From Tricholomella constricta (Eukaryota > Basidiomycota > Agaricomycetes > Agaricales > Lyophyllaceae): a stretch of DNA of 64,000 nucleotides. This document shows positions 42,613 to 54,445 of this stretch, one piece after another (within the stretch, counting starts at the first letter, position 1; each line of letters begins with the position of its first letter). The translations under genes and the position numbers were made by a program. The stretch spans positions 620,001 through 684,000 of the forward strand of contig JAACJP010000015.1 in NCBI GenBank assembly GCA_013368375.1, in the 5' to 3' direction. The notes under the pieces are model-generated. The model did not search any database. It saw only the letters and a program-made list of their open reading frames with translations, and had not been told where the DNA came from.

Positions 42613-44574
42613 TCAATCATCCTTCTTCCCCTCCTCCGCCATCCTCCGCGGCGGCGGCCCCACCGTCACCCCATTCCCATTCCCGTTCCCAGTCCCAGTC
42701 CCGTTCCCAGGCGGGTACGGGTACGTCGCATACACCCCCGGCGTGCTCGGCACACTCTGCATCCCCTGCGTCTGCGCTTGCGCCCCATACGCACTCCCAT
42801 CAGCGCCAACCGCAGCTCCAGCTCCAGGCGTCCGCGGCGTCCACGCAGGGTTCAACCCCGACGAAGGTAAAGGGCGCACAGGCGTACCCGGTGCGGGGCC
42901 AAACGACAAGGACGGCGACGGCGACGCCGCGAATCCCAAGCCCGTATTGGGCGTAGGCGGAATCGGGACCGACGCCGGCGTAAGCGGGGGCGGGGGCGGG
43001 AACCCATTCCCCCCATGGCCGCTCACGGGTGTCCCGGCATAGCTCGCATACGGGCTATTATTATTATCCCCTTCCAGGACCCACCCCGCTCCCTGCTGAA
43101 CCATCTTCCCCCCTGCCGCACCCCTTGCACGGAGCTCCGCGCCTCCCCACTTCTGTCTGAGGCCAATCTTCACACCCGACGCTTCCGCCGCCACCAGCCC
43201 CGGCGCCGCGTCCGCGCCGGAGACGACTTCAACGGCGCGGGTGGTGATGCGGATGGCGTAGCCCATGCAGACGAAGACGCCGCCGAGGACGCCGACGCAG
43301 CGGATGAGGAGCTGGAGGAGGGAGGGCGTGCGTTGGTGGATCGTCAGGCTGAGCGGGTCCAGGTCGAACTTGAAGAAGATGCCGGGCGTGCCCCGGTTGT
43401 GCTCCAGCACGCGGGTGTAGTGCGTCACGCTGTATTGGTTCGTGTGCACTGGGGACGTGCGCGGGGCGATGTAGGTTGTGGGGACCACGTGCAGGAAGTA
43501 TTGGTAGGCGATGAAGGCTGAAGGTGCGAAGTTAAGATTGGACTTGGGTTGGGGAGGGGGGAGACGTACGATCATGGGTGACCTCGTAGGAGTAGTCTAG
43601 GGGCTGGGAGATGTCTGGGAAGTGAGGCCCAAAGGAGAACTCGCTAATGACGTGGGAGAGGTTCATTTCTACACATCCAATTAATTTTTGAGCGCGCAGG
43701 AGCTGGCAGAGGCGGTCGGGCTCACTCACGGTTATGGTCGACATGTTCATAGGATGCATATCCATGGCCGAGTGTAGTGATGTGCAAGTTTGCTGTGCGC
43801 AAAGAAGCACAAACGAAAAAAAATTGATGAGCGGATGTCTCGAAAAAGTGACGACGATGCGCACCCGTTACTCGTTTGACGCCAAGCGTGCCCCAGACCC
43901 TGCAGGCGTCCGCGGCGGCTTCGTGCTTGTAGGTAGGATGAAAGTCCGGCATTGCGCGGCGGAAGAATGAAAAGAGGCCTCTCGATTTTCGAGATTGGGC
44001 GACGACCTGGCGGACTGAGAGGGTGTTGGTGTGTTCTTGGAATTTTGAAGCCTGGCTTGTGTCAAAGTGGGTCTGTGGGGCGTCAAAAAAATTCCAGCTT
44101 CAGTTTCTGTGCCGCTGTGATTTGCTTGCAAAGAGGGGGTAGCGTTACTCACGCCATCGCGACGGAGCCCGCCGCTGAGGAACAACCGGTCACCGACTGC
44201 GTCTCTCAAATCCACACTCAAGACTATTCCGAGGGAGATGAATGAGACAACCTTCAGAAGATGTACGAGGTTCAAAGTCAAAGCTCACATCGACAGGGCA
44301 TGTTGACGACGATGTCGACGTTGATGCCCATGTAGCTCGACTTGTTACTGTCGATGCTGAATTCCTGATCGGGCCAGCCCCAGATATACTCGGCAATGTC
44401 GTTGAGCATGAGCAGCAGGGCAAGGAGAGCGACGAAGAGGGTCATGAAGCCCCGGGACTCGGAGCGGGCCTTGTACGTGGAGGGGATCTTGGGGAAGGCA
44501 TCGAACTGGGCAAGCGGGGCGGGGACGGCAGCGTCGAGCTTGTGCAGGATGGAGGAGGCGTCACTAGACGACAT
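42613..44574 (-). CDS. ERV41: ERV41/ERGIC2-family COPII cargo receptor with long Pro/Gly tail
   Basis: Subunit of the Erv41-Erv46 complex cycling between ER and Golgi. About 510 residues. It begins with a short cytosolic part (DAAVPAPLAQFDAFPKIPST), the first membrane helix (GFMTLFVALLALLLMLNDIA), then the lumenal domain: INVDIVVNMPCRF-LSVDLRDAV, MPDFHPTYKHEAAADACRVW, NLHITTLGHGYASYEHVDHN, HVISEFSFGPHFPDISQPLD, HTNQYSVTHYTRVLEHNRGT and PGIFFKFDLDPLSLTI. The second helix is QLLIRCVGVLGGVFVCMGYA. The DAFPK start places it with Erv41 rather than Erv46. A cytosolic tail of about 190 residues, rich in Pro, Gly and Asn, is much longer than in yeast Erv41 and ends KKDD, a KKxx-type COPI retrieval signal. 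Confidence 0.9.
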
Positions 44575-45148
44575 GGCAGGGAAAGGGCCGACCAGGTCAG
44601 GGCCTAGCAGCTAGGATTTGGTAGAGGAGAATGAAGATGCGAGGAGGAGATCAAGTACATGCAGTGCCAGCTGAATCCTCGGTCCTATAGTAATACGTGT
44701 CCTCTCTCCCGCGTGACATCCACCATTCTCCCGAAAAAAATACTGCCAAATTTTCGCTAAATACTTCCGCCTCAACGAATCAAAATTTTCGTATTTTCCC
44801 ATTTTCGCGCCAGGCACAATGATGAAATGATGAGTGTCCCAATACAAAGAGTTCAAGTTTTACACGTATGTAGGTAGTTGTAGAACGAATGCGAAGAGAT
44901 ATGTATAAAATAGGTGAGCATATAATGTTAACGCGCCCCAGGACGAGTTATTCGGCCACGGCGTGGGTGGACTATGTATGAGTATGGTGTATCGCGTGAG
45001 ATGGATGGGATGGTCGATGCTAATGCAGTGCGGAGGATATCAAATAACAATGTTGGGGGGATCTATTCAGATCACGAAGGTCAGCACCGTTGATGCTCAA
45101 CTGATAGGCGGACTCACGTGGTTCATACAAATTGCAATGGGCGCATCA
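44575..45148. other. Intergenic, no gene seen
   Basis: 574 bases: ERV41 promoter and 3' region of the pheromone gene. Nothing else recognised. Confidence 0.5.
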
Positions 45149-45307
45149 TCATGCAACCACGCAGTACGTGCCCATGCCGCCATTCCTGGTGCTCTCCTCG
45201 TCAACGGGTGGTAGCGATGCCAGGATCTCCTCGACCTCGCTCCTAGTGTTGGCAGCGATGGTGGTGGCGGCGGTGAAGACAGCAGCGAGCGATGTAAAAG
45301 TATCCAT
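45149..45307 (-). CDS. Candidate mating-pheromone precursor (CaaX ending CVVA)
   Basis: Single-exon ORF of 52 residues: start MDTFTSLAAVFTAATTIAAN, middle with acidic residues (EVEEILASLPPVDEEST), end RNGGMGTYCVVA. Basidiomycete lipopeptide pheromone precursors are of this size and form: start often MD(S/T)F, acidic Pro-containing centre, a charged cleavage site, a Gly-rich mature part and a C-terminal CaaX box, very often CVVA in mushrooms. Inferred maturation: farnesylation of the Cys, removal of VVA, carboxymethylation and N-terminal cleavage near DEE. The partner would be a Ste3-type receptor; none is in the window, so this may be a pheromone gene outside, or at the edge of, the B mating-type locus. 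A TATA box lies about 110 bases upstream. The reading frame could start nine codons or more earlier but the chosen Met fits the family. Confidence 0.78.
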   Translation of the reverse strand: MDTFTSLAAVFTAATTIAANTRSEVEEILASLPPVDEESTRNGGMGTYCVVA

Positions 45308-45417
45308 TGCTAATGATTGTGATAAGCGTGGATATGTGAGGACGACGAGAATGTTCAAACTAGAGGGGCCCTGAAGTGGTTGACTCGATTATACTGGTGA
45401 TACTCTCGCTCCCAGCC

Positions 45418-45424
45418 TTTTATA
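45418..45424 (-). promoter_or_regulatory. TATA box of the pheromone precursor gene
   Basis: TATAAAA on the minus strand, 111 bases before the chosen ATG; pheromone genes are usually strongly and conditionally transcribed. Confidence 0.5.
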
Positions 45425-46427
45425 CACCCCCCAACCCTTGGACCCGCCCTTATTGTGTAGCGTCGCGTCCCGACTTGGTAGGCATCCATCCTGATTTGGA
45501 TCGAGAACTACAATTAGAACTCAAAAGTAGAATTAGACGTCGACTCGCCGGTCCTTGCGGAGACAAGGACTAAGGATTGACCTGCGAATTTGGACAATAA
45601 GCTACGCAGTGAAAGAGCCATCGGCTTTCAAATTTCAATGGTCGAGGCGTCGCGATCTCGCCGCGACAATAAGGTTTTTGGGGTCAAATACCTTCCACGC
45701 AACGAGCTATTGTCAACGTCGGACACGATCACTTGTGCTACTACCTGGCTGGCACTCGGAGCGCAGTGCCGAAGCAGACTTATTTGTTCTGTTTTCTGTG
45801 TTACAGTTACTTGCATGACAGTGATAGCCGACGTTATTATACATTGTACAGTCCCCACTAAGATTATGCTGTTCCAACTCGATGACTGTACCTGCCCCAA
45901 TAAACTGCACCCGCCACCAGAACACTGAGCACTAAGACCAAGGTGGTTCTTGGTTCTTCGAGGTGTTCCGCGCCCCCCGCATCGAAAGGCACACAACAAT
46001 AACAAGGGAACAAGCGCATGGGCGTGCTCGAAAGAGTGAGAGAGGTGCCGAGGAATGCCACATTGACATACATCAACAAAAAAGGTGCTCAGGCTGTAGC
46101 GGGGATGGTGATAGCATGGCTCATATCATCCGTGATTCGGTGACCCATGCGTTTCGGCGTAAATGTGAGAACTAGTACTGTCATTGTCATTGTGTTAATT
46201 TAAACTGAGGGGAGTTTTTGTCGTCGGGGCAGTGACAACGACAACGTCGGACACGATTTCGCGTTCAAGGTCGAGTTGCAAATTTTCAGTTCCAAGCGCA
46301 AATTCACCAAGTTCAAGGATCTCCTGAACAGGTTAAACAGCGGGCGCTCAGGACAAGAAGCATGAGGAGAGATTGAGAAACAAAAACAAATAAAAAGCGC
46401 AACGTTAGCAGTATTATTATCCCAGAC
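45425..46427. other. Intergenic, no gene seen
   Basis: One kilobase upstream of the pheromone gene. No receptor-like membrane protein or further CaaX mini-gene found by eye in the six frames. Confidence 0.5.
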
Positions 46428-46526
46428 GTACGGTGCGCCAGGAGTGCCAGCCAGGATCTGAAGTCAAGCGTTCGAATCCAGACCATGCCCAGTGAGAAGA
46501 ACCCCCGTGTCGGAGTTTCAATGTCC
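46428..46526 (+). repeat. Left terminal inverted repeat
   Basis: 99 bases matching the reverse complement of 47411-47509 at all but three positions. Confidence 0.85.
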
Positions 46527-47410
46527 TCCGCGAGATCGGGTAGTCACTTTTGTATCGCTGCCCTTTAACAATTTGCATTCTATCTTGAGTCTCGACTACC
46601 GCTTTCGCGTTTTAATACTGAATATTGATTTCTTGTTGACATTTCTCTTTTCCCACACTTCCCTTGGATGAAGTATCGCTGCCTGATGATGTAACGTCCT
46701 ATCTCGTATGGATGTGGGACTAACTTTTATCAGCCCATACCTTTGCAACTTCACCTCTCCTCTTTGGGGACCCATGTACTGGTTCATTTTGTCCTTGAAG
46801 ACTCCTACAATACTAGCTTAGCTTCTGTAATTTAGATAAGCAGGAACAGACTGTCTCATGGAAGTTTTAATCTCCGACTAATTACATCAGCATCAACAGC
46901 TCCTGATCGGGTAGTGATACTCGTCGGGATAAAATGAGGTAAAGCAAGGAAAGAAGAAGGAAAGAAAAGAAAGACAAAAGAACAACCAAGACTAAGTGAC
47001 AGGAAAGACATGGAGCAAGAGGAGAGATGGAATGCAAAGTAATTGAAGGTCCAACGTATTTTGTATCATGTCCGGAACTGAATATGGAGTCGAAAATCTT
47101 GTGAGATTGGAAAAAGTTAGTTTTAATTCCTGACTACATTACAAGCTCGTTCAATGCAGAAGTTGACATGGCAAATCGATTTTTTTTCCACTTATGGCAT
47201 CAGCGAGCAGGTCAACTTACAAGGCACGGTACGGCGGGTAAGACGTCAATCCTCCAGAGGCAAACTAAGCTTTTTTTCTTCCTTAGATAGGGCAATAGGT
47301 CACACACACACCATGCATTGGTCTTGAAGATCTCGTCACACTATGCAACACTCTCCTTCACCGTCAAAACCAGTGCGAAGACTCAAAACGGGGCTATTTA
47401 ATTTTACGTG

Positions 47411-47509
47411 GGACATTGAAACTCCGACACGGGGGTTCTTCTTACTGAGCATGGTCTGGATTCGAACGCTTGAGTTCAGATCCTGGCTGGCACTCCTGGC
47501 GCACCGTAC
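47411..47509 (-). repeat. Right terminal inverted repeat
   Basis: 99 bases, inverted partner of 46428-46526. Confidence 0.85.
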
Positions 47510-48948
47510 AGACGAGAACGAGACGAGGAGAGCCAATACCAATACCTCCTGCCAATGAATGCATGGCTTCGGCCTGTATCATCTACCATTGGCCAGACCG
47601 CGGTTTCGTCGACGAGGTTGCTAATTGTGCATGGACGTCGGCCGTACCACATGGCATACCCACGAGAAGGCATGGCCTGGGGCAAGCAGGAGGCGGTACA
47701 TACAATAAGAGGAGAGAGCTTCCGAAATAGAGAGCATCCTGGGACCAAGTGCATGACACAGGGGTTCGAGGAAACCGATTTTTTTTTTTTCAATTCGTAA
47801 CTCGTCCTTGACGCAAAAAAAAAAAAAAAGACAAAATCGAGGCCGCCTTTATTTCTGGTTGTGGAACAGCATGGACAAGTAGCAGTTTCGGCTTGCGAGG
47901 GCATGTGCAGGAGGAGGAGGAGGAATGTTGAAGGTACTGTAAGCTGTGACATGCATGTCATTCTTCGACCAGCGAACAATTGCAAGGTAGATGGTAATTG
48001 AACGCACTGCTTCGAGAGAATTGACAGGGATTTTAACTATTTTCTGGAGTTACGCATGCGCCTGGATATCGATGATATATCGATGGACCAAGGATCTTTG
48101 AGTTACACAAAAAAAGTCTGGTCACGGCAAAGGATCCGGAGGAACCAGCTGGATGAGATGGTGGACAAACAATAACCGCCATGGTTCCAATTTCGGTGCC
48201 GTGACTGGCTATCACACGTGTTCTTGCGTCGCGTGCCGGAGCGTCCACGATTCTTCCTACTTACTACTACTACTACTACTACTACTACTAGCAGCAGATC
48301 CTGGCTATCTCTCACGTCTTCCAACCTCCATTCTGCTGGGCTCCAAAGATTTCAACAGGAGCTCCAAGGCCATATCATCGCCGATCGGCACATATGTACA
48401 GGGAGAAGAAAACGACGCCGGAAATCGCGACACAAGTGGCTTGTGGTTTATACATTGACGTCTAGGGTCGAACTAGATAGACGGAAAGATCAAAGATGTT
48501 GCCCTCTGGATCCTATCATAACCCATGATGCTGTCGGCGCAAGCTTTACTTGTGGAAGCGGACAAGCCGTCGGCGCGCAGTGTGCCTTGCCTCAGTTTTC
48601 TACCAGTACCTTCAGGCTTCATGTTACAGTCTGCTTCGGGCCTTGCCGTCCTTTCGTGGGGTCGTCTGTGGATTTGTCCAGTGCCATGACCAGGGCTCAA
48701 GCTCGGCGATTGTGAGTGGTGGCTGAAATGTGGATGAAACCTGAACGCGTCGACATCACGTGAACGCGCCAAAAAAAAAGAAAATACTCGATTTTGCAAG
48801 TCGAGATCGTACGTACAAGTTCACCTGTAAAAAGTCATCAGAGAAGTACGGGCCAAGTGCACATCCAATATCCAAAATCTCTATAGAGCATATACATACA
48901 AAAAAATACACAGCGGCGCCGACTTTGATTGACAACGACACGGACCTA
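47510..48948. other. Intergenic, no gene seen
   Basis: 1.4 kb with homopolymer runs (T near 47780, A near 47816) and a TAC microsatellite at 48259-48290. ORFs are short or low complexity. Confidence 0.5.
48259..48290 (+). repeat. TAC trinucleotide microsatellite
   Basis: About ten copies of TAC. Confidence 0.9.
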
Positions 48949-49883
48949 TTATGCAACGACCTCTGCGAATTCTCCGCTGTCCACCATCTCCTGCACGATA
49001 TCCAATCCACCCACCAGCTCCCCCTTGACGATAAGCTGGGGGAACGTCGGCCAATCGTTCAACTTCTTCAGACCTACAAACGTATCCTCAGCCCCGCATC
49101 ACAAAAGCAAAAGCAAAAGCAAAGCGACCACGGACCTTGGCGCACAGCCTCATCAGTGAGTATATCAAAATGCGTAAACTCAATACTATTATCCTTGAGC
49201 AGAGCCGAGATCTTGCGTGAGAAGCCACAGCGCGGCGCGTCCGGGCTTCCCTTCATGAAGAGCACGACCTTGCTCTGGTCCATGAGCGCGCGCATGCGGC
49301 GGTCGAGCTCCTCCGGCGACTGGTGCTTCTCGGCGGGAAGCACGACGTCGTCCGGCGCGGGCGCGGGGGCCTGGGTAGTCTGGGAGAGCGGGTGCGGGGT
49401 CTGTCCTGAGGCGTGCTTGGCGAGGGCTTGCGTGAGTTGCGGGGCGTCGGCGCCTGAGACGCGCTCGAGGAGGGTGTGGCCCTGGGATGCGGAAGCGGTT
49501 ACGGTTAGAGGTGATAGAGGGGGTAAGGGAAGGAGGTGGGAGGCGGAGCAGGAGCACGCACTCGGAGGATCACGAACAAGGGCACTGCTTCGACGTCGAA
49601 GGACTCTGCGATGTCGGCTTGGGACTCAGCTTCGACCTGCGGGGGTGGGGGTATGTACGGATCAGGGAGCGGATTGAGGGGATGGGGGCGTGCGCACGTT
49701 GAGGATGAGCACGGTTGGGTATTTTTTTGCGAGCTCGTCGACCACCTGGTTCATCTGCTTGCATGGTTCTGCCCATGGAGCCCAGAAGTTTAGGAGGGAG
49801 ACGCGGTTGAGATCTGCGGAGAGGAGGTCTTGGAAGTGGGTGGTGGAGGTGACTTGGTGCAGGTTGGTGGTGGCGCTCGCCAT
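48949..49883 (-). CDS. GRX4: Monothiol glutaredoxin GRX3/GRX4 type (thioredoxin-like plus CGFS domain)
   Basis: Cytosolic/nuclear multidomain glutaredoxin that carries a [2Fe-2S] cluster and passes iron status to transcription factors and Fe-S proteins. Four exons, about 250 residues. The thioredoxin-like domain has [19 protein letters not shown] (one Cys in place of CxxC, as usual for Grx3/4) and [21 protein letters not shown] Pro/Ala-rich linker follows. The Grx domain has [30 protein letters not shown] with the CGFS active site, [39 protein letters not shown] and ends EFAEVVA. Divergent from the phosphate transporter across an 825-base region. Nothing is missing. Confidence 0.93.
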
Positions 49884-50708
49884 CGTGCGCTGCTCGCGAT
49901 TTGGATGCAGGTTGGATGAGTAAGGGGGATTTTGGTGTTATCCGATAAGATGGCGTCAGTCGGATCTAGCCGACGACGAAATTAGCGGAAGGGCACAAGT
50001 TGCAATTTCGACGAGAGAGCTTGCCAGCACTTGGTTTTGAACCAAAGCTCTGCGTGGGCTACCGTGTACCCAGAACCGAGTCGCTTTTCGCCTGGTCGAC
50101 ATCGAGTTTATCTGGGTAGATGCCAGTGTACCTATGTGGGTCCCGGGGATTCAGGCTTTACGCTCCGGCGATCAGACCTACTAAAGAACGTTGCATAGAC
50201 ATCTTGGATGCTGGCCCCGCGGGGCACTTAGGGGGTCGCTCTAAATGACGCTCGTCTCGCCAGTCCCATCTCTCGAGCATGGAGTCGTGGGACTTCTCAA
50301 TGATGAAGTGGGGTGGCGCTTGGGAGTGTGTGGAGCGCGCGTGCGATTATTTACACGGTTAACGACATGCTCCTACCCCATAATCATACAATGCTCCGAT
50401 GTAAAGCTTCAAGCTCAAAGCTTCGAGCGCGAAGTCCATCACGTGCAGTGGCTGTGACGTGACATTTTCTGCTCATCCGCCCGGCTTGGCGGCGGCGCTA
50501 GGTAATTTTATGAGCACAAGGCTTGGACCGTGACAGCAACGTTTACTAGATATTACGCTCCCCTCCCAGCCCTTTCAACTTCTCCCCATTCCCCCCTTCC
50601 TCGTCGTCGTCGGTCACATTGGAGGCTATCCCCCTTCGGCCGTTGCGTCGCCTACCGCAACACGCGAGTCCAACCCCTTCAGCAGTAGTACCTCCCCCGA
50701 CCCCGAAC
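49884..50708. other. Divergent promoter region of GRX4 and the phosphate transporter
   Basis: 825 bases without a gene. It contains the CACGTG palindrome listed separately. No other motif is supported. Confidence 0.5.
50440..50445. promoter_or_regulatory. CACGTG E-box upstream of the phosphate transporter
   Basis: CACGTG lies 264 bases before the transporter ATG. In yeast, Pho4 (a bHLH factor of phosphate starvation) binds CACGTG, and Cbf1 binds the same core. One site alone is weak evidence, but the context fits phosphate control. Confidence 0.35.
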
Positions 50709-53700
50709 ATGAAGTTCAGGTACGTCCGCTGCCTGTGCCCTGTGAGCCCCGTCTGACGCCCCAATTCCCAGTTCCTCATTAAAGTTCAACGCAGTGTCGG
50801 ACTGGTGGGACGAATATATCGCGTGAGTAGCCCTTGGACTACCCCGCATCGTTCTCTCATAACGCCGCTGTTGTTTGTTTTACAGCTACGATGCCCTAAA
50901 GAAGCATATCTATCAGCTCGAGAAGCGGCAGCACGGTGACAACCTGCCTTACCGCGACCTCGAGGCCAATGAGCAAGAATCACCCCTGCTCGGCCACGTC
51001 GCCCGCTCCGGCACCGACGTCCTCTTCGAGCCGTTGCTGAACAAGGAGTTACGGAAGATCGAGCGTTTCTACGAGACGCAGGAAAAGGAGCTGTTGGAGG
51101 AGGTGGCGGATCTGGAAGAGCTGGTCAGCAAGCAGGAGGAGAGCGGGCTGGATGCCGCCGACCGCTACTTTGACCACCCCGACGTGGACGAGTTCGATGA
51201 GGACGACGATGATAGTATCTCGCGCAGCCCAGAAGGCCGGCGGCGGCGGAAACTGAGCTCGAGCAGTCGTCGTGGTATACGTGAGCAGCCTTGTTACCTA
51301 CCCATCGGAACGGAACGTCCCTTTCTTAATCAAGGTTTTCACAGCGATTGGCAGTGCGCACGACCCCGCAGAGTCGTCGCGGCAGCACCGACTCAGTATC
51401 TCCTCGGTGGACACGATAGACTCTGAGGGAACGCCCAGGTCACCGACCATTGCGCGCTTGGCCAACAAGATCGGCACTCTCGGCGAAACGTTGAAGGATA
51501 GCTTCACCTCTGCGGCTATCCCGGAAAGCGATACCATATGGACATCCAAGAGCAACTACGCGTACGACACGCGGCTTCTGTTCAAACGCAAGATTACAAC
51601 GCTGTATGTTGCCGTGTCGAACCTGAAGTCGTACGTCGAGGTGAACCAGGCGGGCTTCCGCAAGATTTTGAAAAAGTAACAATTCCCTTCATGGTTGTCG
51701 TCTCCTCTTCTCAACTAGTTCTTCTTCACAGGTACGACAAAGTGACTTACTCCGAGGTCCGTTTCCGAAACGCCTTCCGTATTCATGTTATCAGGCTCAT
51801 TTCCTTTTTTCATGCCTAAAGCTTCAAGACAGGTATCTGCACCACGTCGTGGAAAAATCATACCCGTTCACCCAGGAGGCGAAAGACCACATCAACGGTG
51901 CACTACAGCGTCTCGCGGATCTCTACACGCGCTGCGTCACGCGGGGCGATAGGCAGCGCGCGCTGCAGCAGCTCAAGCTCCACCAGCGGGAGAACATCGC
52001 CTGGGAACGCGACACCGTCTGGCGGCAGATGATCGCGCAGCAGCGGCGGGGCGAGGTCGAGGACGAGCCAATGACAATAGGCGCACTGTACAAGAAACCC
52101 GGCCCGGGCCTGTTCTTCATCCCGACGCCGCTGGGCACGATCCGGGTCACGAAGAAGATGATCTACAAGATTATAGCGGGGATTATCTTTGTCACACTGC
52201 TTAATGTGCCGGTCGTGGAGGGTGTCCAGGCGAATCGGTGTTTTGCGATTTTGATGTTTTGTACGTTCCTTTGGGCGACGGAGGTTTGTGTCCTTTTAAG
52301 GAGGAGTTCACGAGCGCGGGCGTTTTTTGTTGACTGGTTTTGTTTGCGTTTTTTTGTATTTTTAGGCCATTGCGTTGTTCGTGACGTCTATGTTTGTCCC
52401 TTTGCTCCTCGTCGTGCTGCAAGTCATTCAAAACGACGAAGGTGTACCGCTATCCCGGCCAGCCGCAACTAAGTAAGTTCACATGCCCTCAGCGTAGAAA
52501 CTTTTTTAATCCCCTTCGTAGATGGGTCTTCTCCGTCATGTTCTCACCGACAATAATGCTACTCATCGGAGGCTTCACCATCTCATCCGCGCTTAGCAAA
52601 ACCAACATCGACCGTGTGCTGATTACGAAAGTTCTGAGTATGGCGGGTTCGAGGCCCAGCACCGTCCTCCTCGCGTTCATGGGAGTCTCTTGCTTTGCCA
52701 GCATGTGGATCAGGTAGGTATATTCACTCGGGGAAGTCCTTTGATTCGAACTGATACTTTTTCCCTTCCAAAAAGTAACGTGGCTGCGCCCACCCTCTGC
52801 TTTACTTTGATCCGCGTAAGTCCCCCATTATAATTTATCCTTGCCTTTCGCATCGCGCCCAACACGTCTCCACCAGCCCATCCTCCGGAACCTCCCCCCC
52901 AAATCCGCATTCGGCCCGTGCCTAATAGTGAGTACACACACATAACACAACCCCGTCGGAAACGTCTGTAACAATATGGTAATTGGTATTCTCCCATCTG
53001 CTATCACAACAGCTCGCAATAGCCCTGGCAGCCAACATCGGCGGGCAAAGCTCGCCCATCTCCTCGCCCCAAAACCTCATCGCCCTGCAAGCAATGGAGC
53101 CGCCTTTGGACTGGGCACGGTGGTTCGCCGTCGCCCTGCCCGTCTCCGGGCTCTCCATCCTCCTCATCTGGGGCATGCTCCTAGTGTCGTACCGGCCGGC
53201 GCGCGCGCCGGACGGGGAGGGATACATTGAGATCAAGCAGATTAGGGCGACAAAGGAGAGGTTCACGCATAAGCAGTGGTGGGTCACGATCGTGTGCTTG
53301 GTGACTATTGCGCTGTGGTGTGTGGCTCATCAGATTGAGGATTATGTGGGGGATATGGGGGTCATTGCGATTGTACCGATTGTAGCGTTTTTTTCGACGG
53401 GTGTGCTTAAAAAGGTTCGTACCCCCCTCTCTCTCCGCTTGGCTTGGCTGCCCATGTAACTGACGCTGATGCGCCCACTTTTGCTGCTGCTGCTCCTGCT
53501 CCTGCTCCTGCGCCTGGTAGGACGACTTTGAGCAGTTCATGTGGACGATCGTGTTTTTGGCCATGGGCGGGATCGCGCTCGGGAAAGGAGTGATGTCGAG
53601 TGGCCTCTTGGGAGTCGTGGACGTGATCCTCCGCGATGCGGTGGAGGGTTTATCGCTCTACAACGTCGTGCTCATCCTCTCGCCCGTCGTTCTCGTATGT

Positions 53701-54445
53701 CCCCTCCCCTCCCCCCCCCCTCTCTCTCTTTCTCTCCCTCTCTCCCCCCCCCCCCCCCCCCTCCCAAAAAAAAACAAAGAAAAGAAAAGAAAAGGGACAG
53801 CCTCGGCTAACCTCACCCCCCTTCCCCCTTATAGATCATATCGACGTTCATCAGCCACACGATCGCGAGCGTGCTGCTGGTGCCCATTGCGAAGGAGGTC
53901 GGGTCGAATTTACCGGGGAATCATAGGAATTTGCTCATCTTCATCACTGGCCTTATTTGCTCTGCGGGCATGGGGATGCCGGTTTCGGGGTTTCCGAATC
54001 AGACTGCGTACGTCTTCCCCAGGTCTTTCCTTGGTTTCTTTTTTTCTTTTTCTTTCGTTTCGTTTTCGTTTTTTTGCTTTGTTTTCGTTTTTGAGGAGGG
54101 AGACGTTTGAGGAGGGAGACATTTGCTGACGTTATTATAATATAGGGCGACGCAGGAAGATGAGCTGGGGGAGCTTTACTTGACCAATGTTGATTTTTTG
54201 AAGAATGGGGTCCCGGCGTCCATCGTGGCTACGGCGGTGCGTCCTTTTCCTTTTCCTTTATCTTATTGTTTGAGAAAGGAGGGACGGATGATGACGTTGT
54301 GTTTTGTGTGTGGGCGGCATGTTTAGGTCGTTTCTACGGTTGGGTATCTGCTCATGTTGGCGGTTGGGTGAGTTTTTCGTTTCTTTTGATGCGGTGATAA
54401 GAAACACTGTTGGTGCTAAATGAATCCGCGCGTTGCAGGATGTAG
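50709..54445 (+). CDS. PHO91: SPX-domain phosphate transporter (PHO87/PHO90/PHO91 type)
   Basis: Low-affinity phosphate transporter of plasma membrane or vacuole. About 880 residues in some 14 exons. Exon 1 is only ATGAAGTTCAG; the spliced start reads MKFSSSLKFNAVSDWWDEYI, the usual SPX beginning. SPX continues with AYDALKKHIYQLEKRQ, LNKELRKIERFYETQEKELL and VNQAGFRKILKKYDKVTYSE with the Lys cluster that binds inositol pyrophosphates. The membrane half, of the Na+/sulfate-dicarboxylate symporter class, has about ten helices: MFSPTIMLLIGGFTISSALS, GVSCFASMWISNVAAPTLCF, ALAANIGGQSSPISSPQNLI and FMWTIVFLAMGGIALGKGVM, then TGLICSAGMGMPVSGFPNQT. It ends LMLAVGM; the last exon is a few bases plus the stop. 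A long C- then A-rich intron lies at 53697-53834. Confidence 0.9.

Larger units (their letters stand above)
46428..47509. mobile_element. 1,082-bp element with 99-bp terminal inverted repeats (MITE-like)
   Basis: The segment begins GTACGGTGCGCCAGGAGTGC and ends with its reverse complement. Left arm 46428-46526 and right arm 47411-47509 are equal in length and differ at three positions only. Directly outside both ends is AGAC (46424-46427 and 47510-47513), a candidate 4-bp target duplication. The inner 884 bases encode no transposase that I can see; they contain only short ORFs. This fits a non-autonomous DNA transposon moved by an enzyme from elsewhere, or a fold-back element. Near identity of the arms suggests fairly recent activity. 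Each arm also contains GTTCGAATCC-like sequence reminiscent of a tRNA B box; this may be chance. Confidence 0.72.

Noticed and set aside
45308..48948. Search for a Ste3 pheromone receptor beside the pheromone gene
   Set aside because: No run of seven hydrophobic helices could be assembled on either strand in this stretch.
53700..53800. Poly-C and poly-A tract in the phosphate transporter as a frameshift site
   Set aside because: It lies inside an intron with clear GTATGT and TTATAG ends, and the flanking reading frame is kept.
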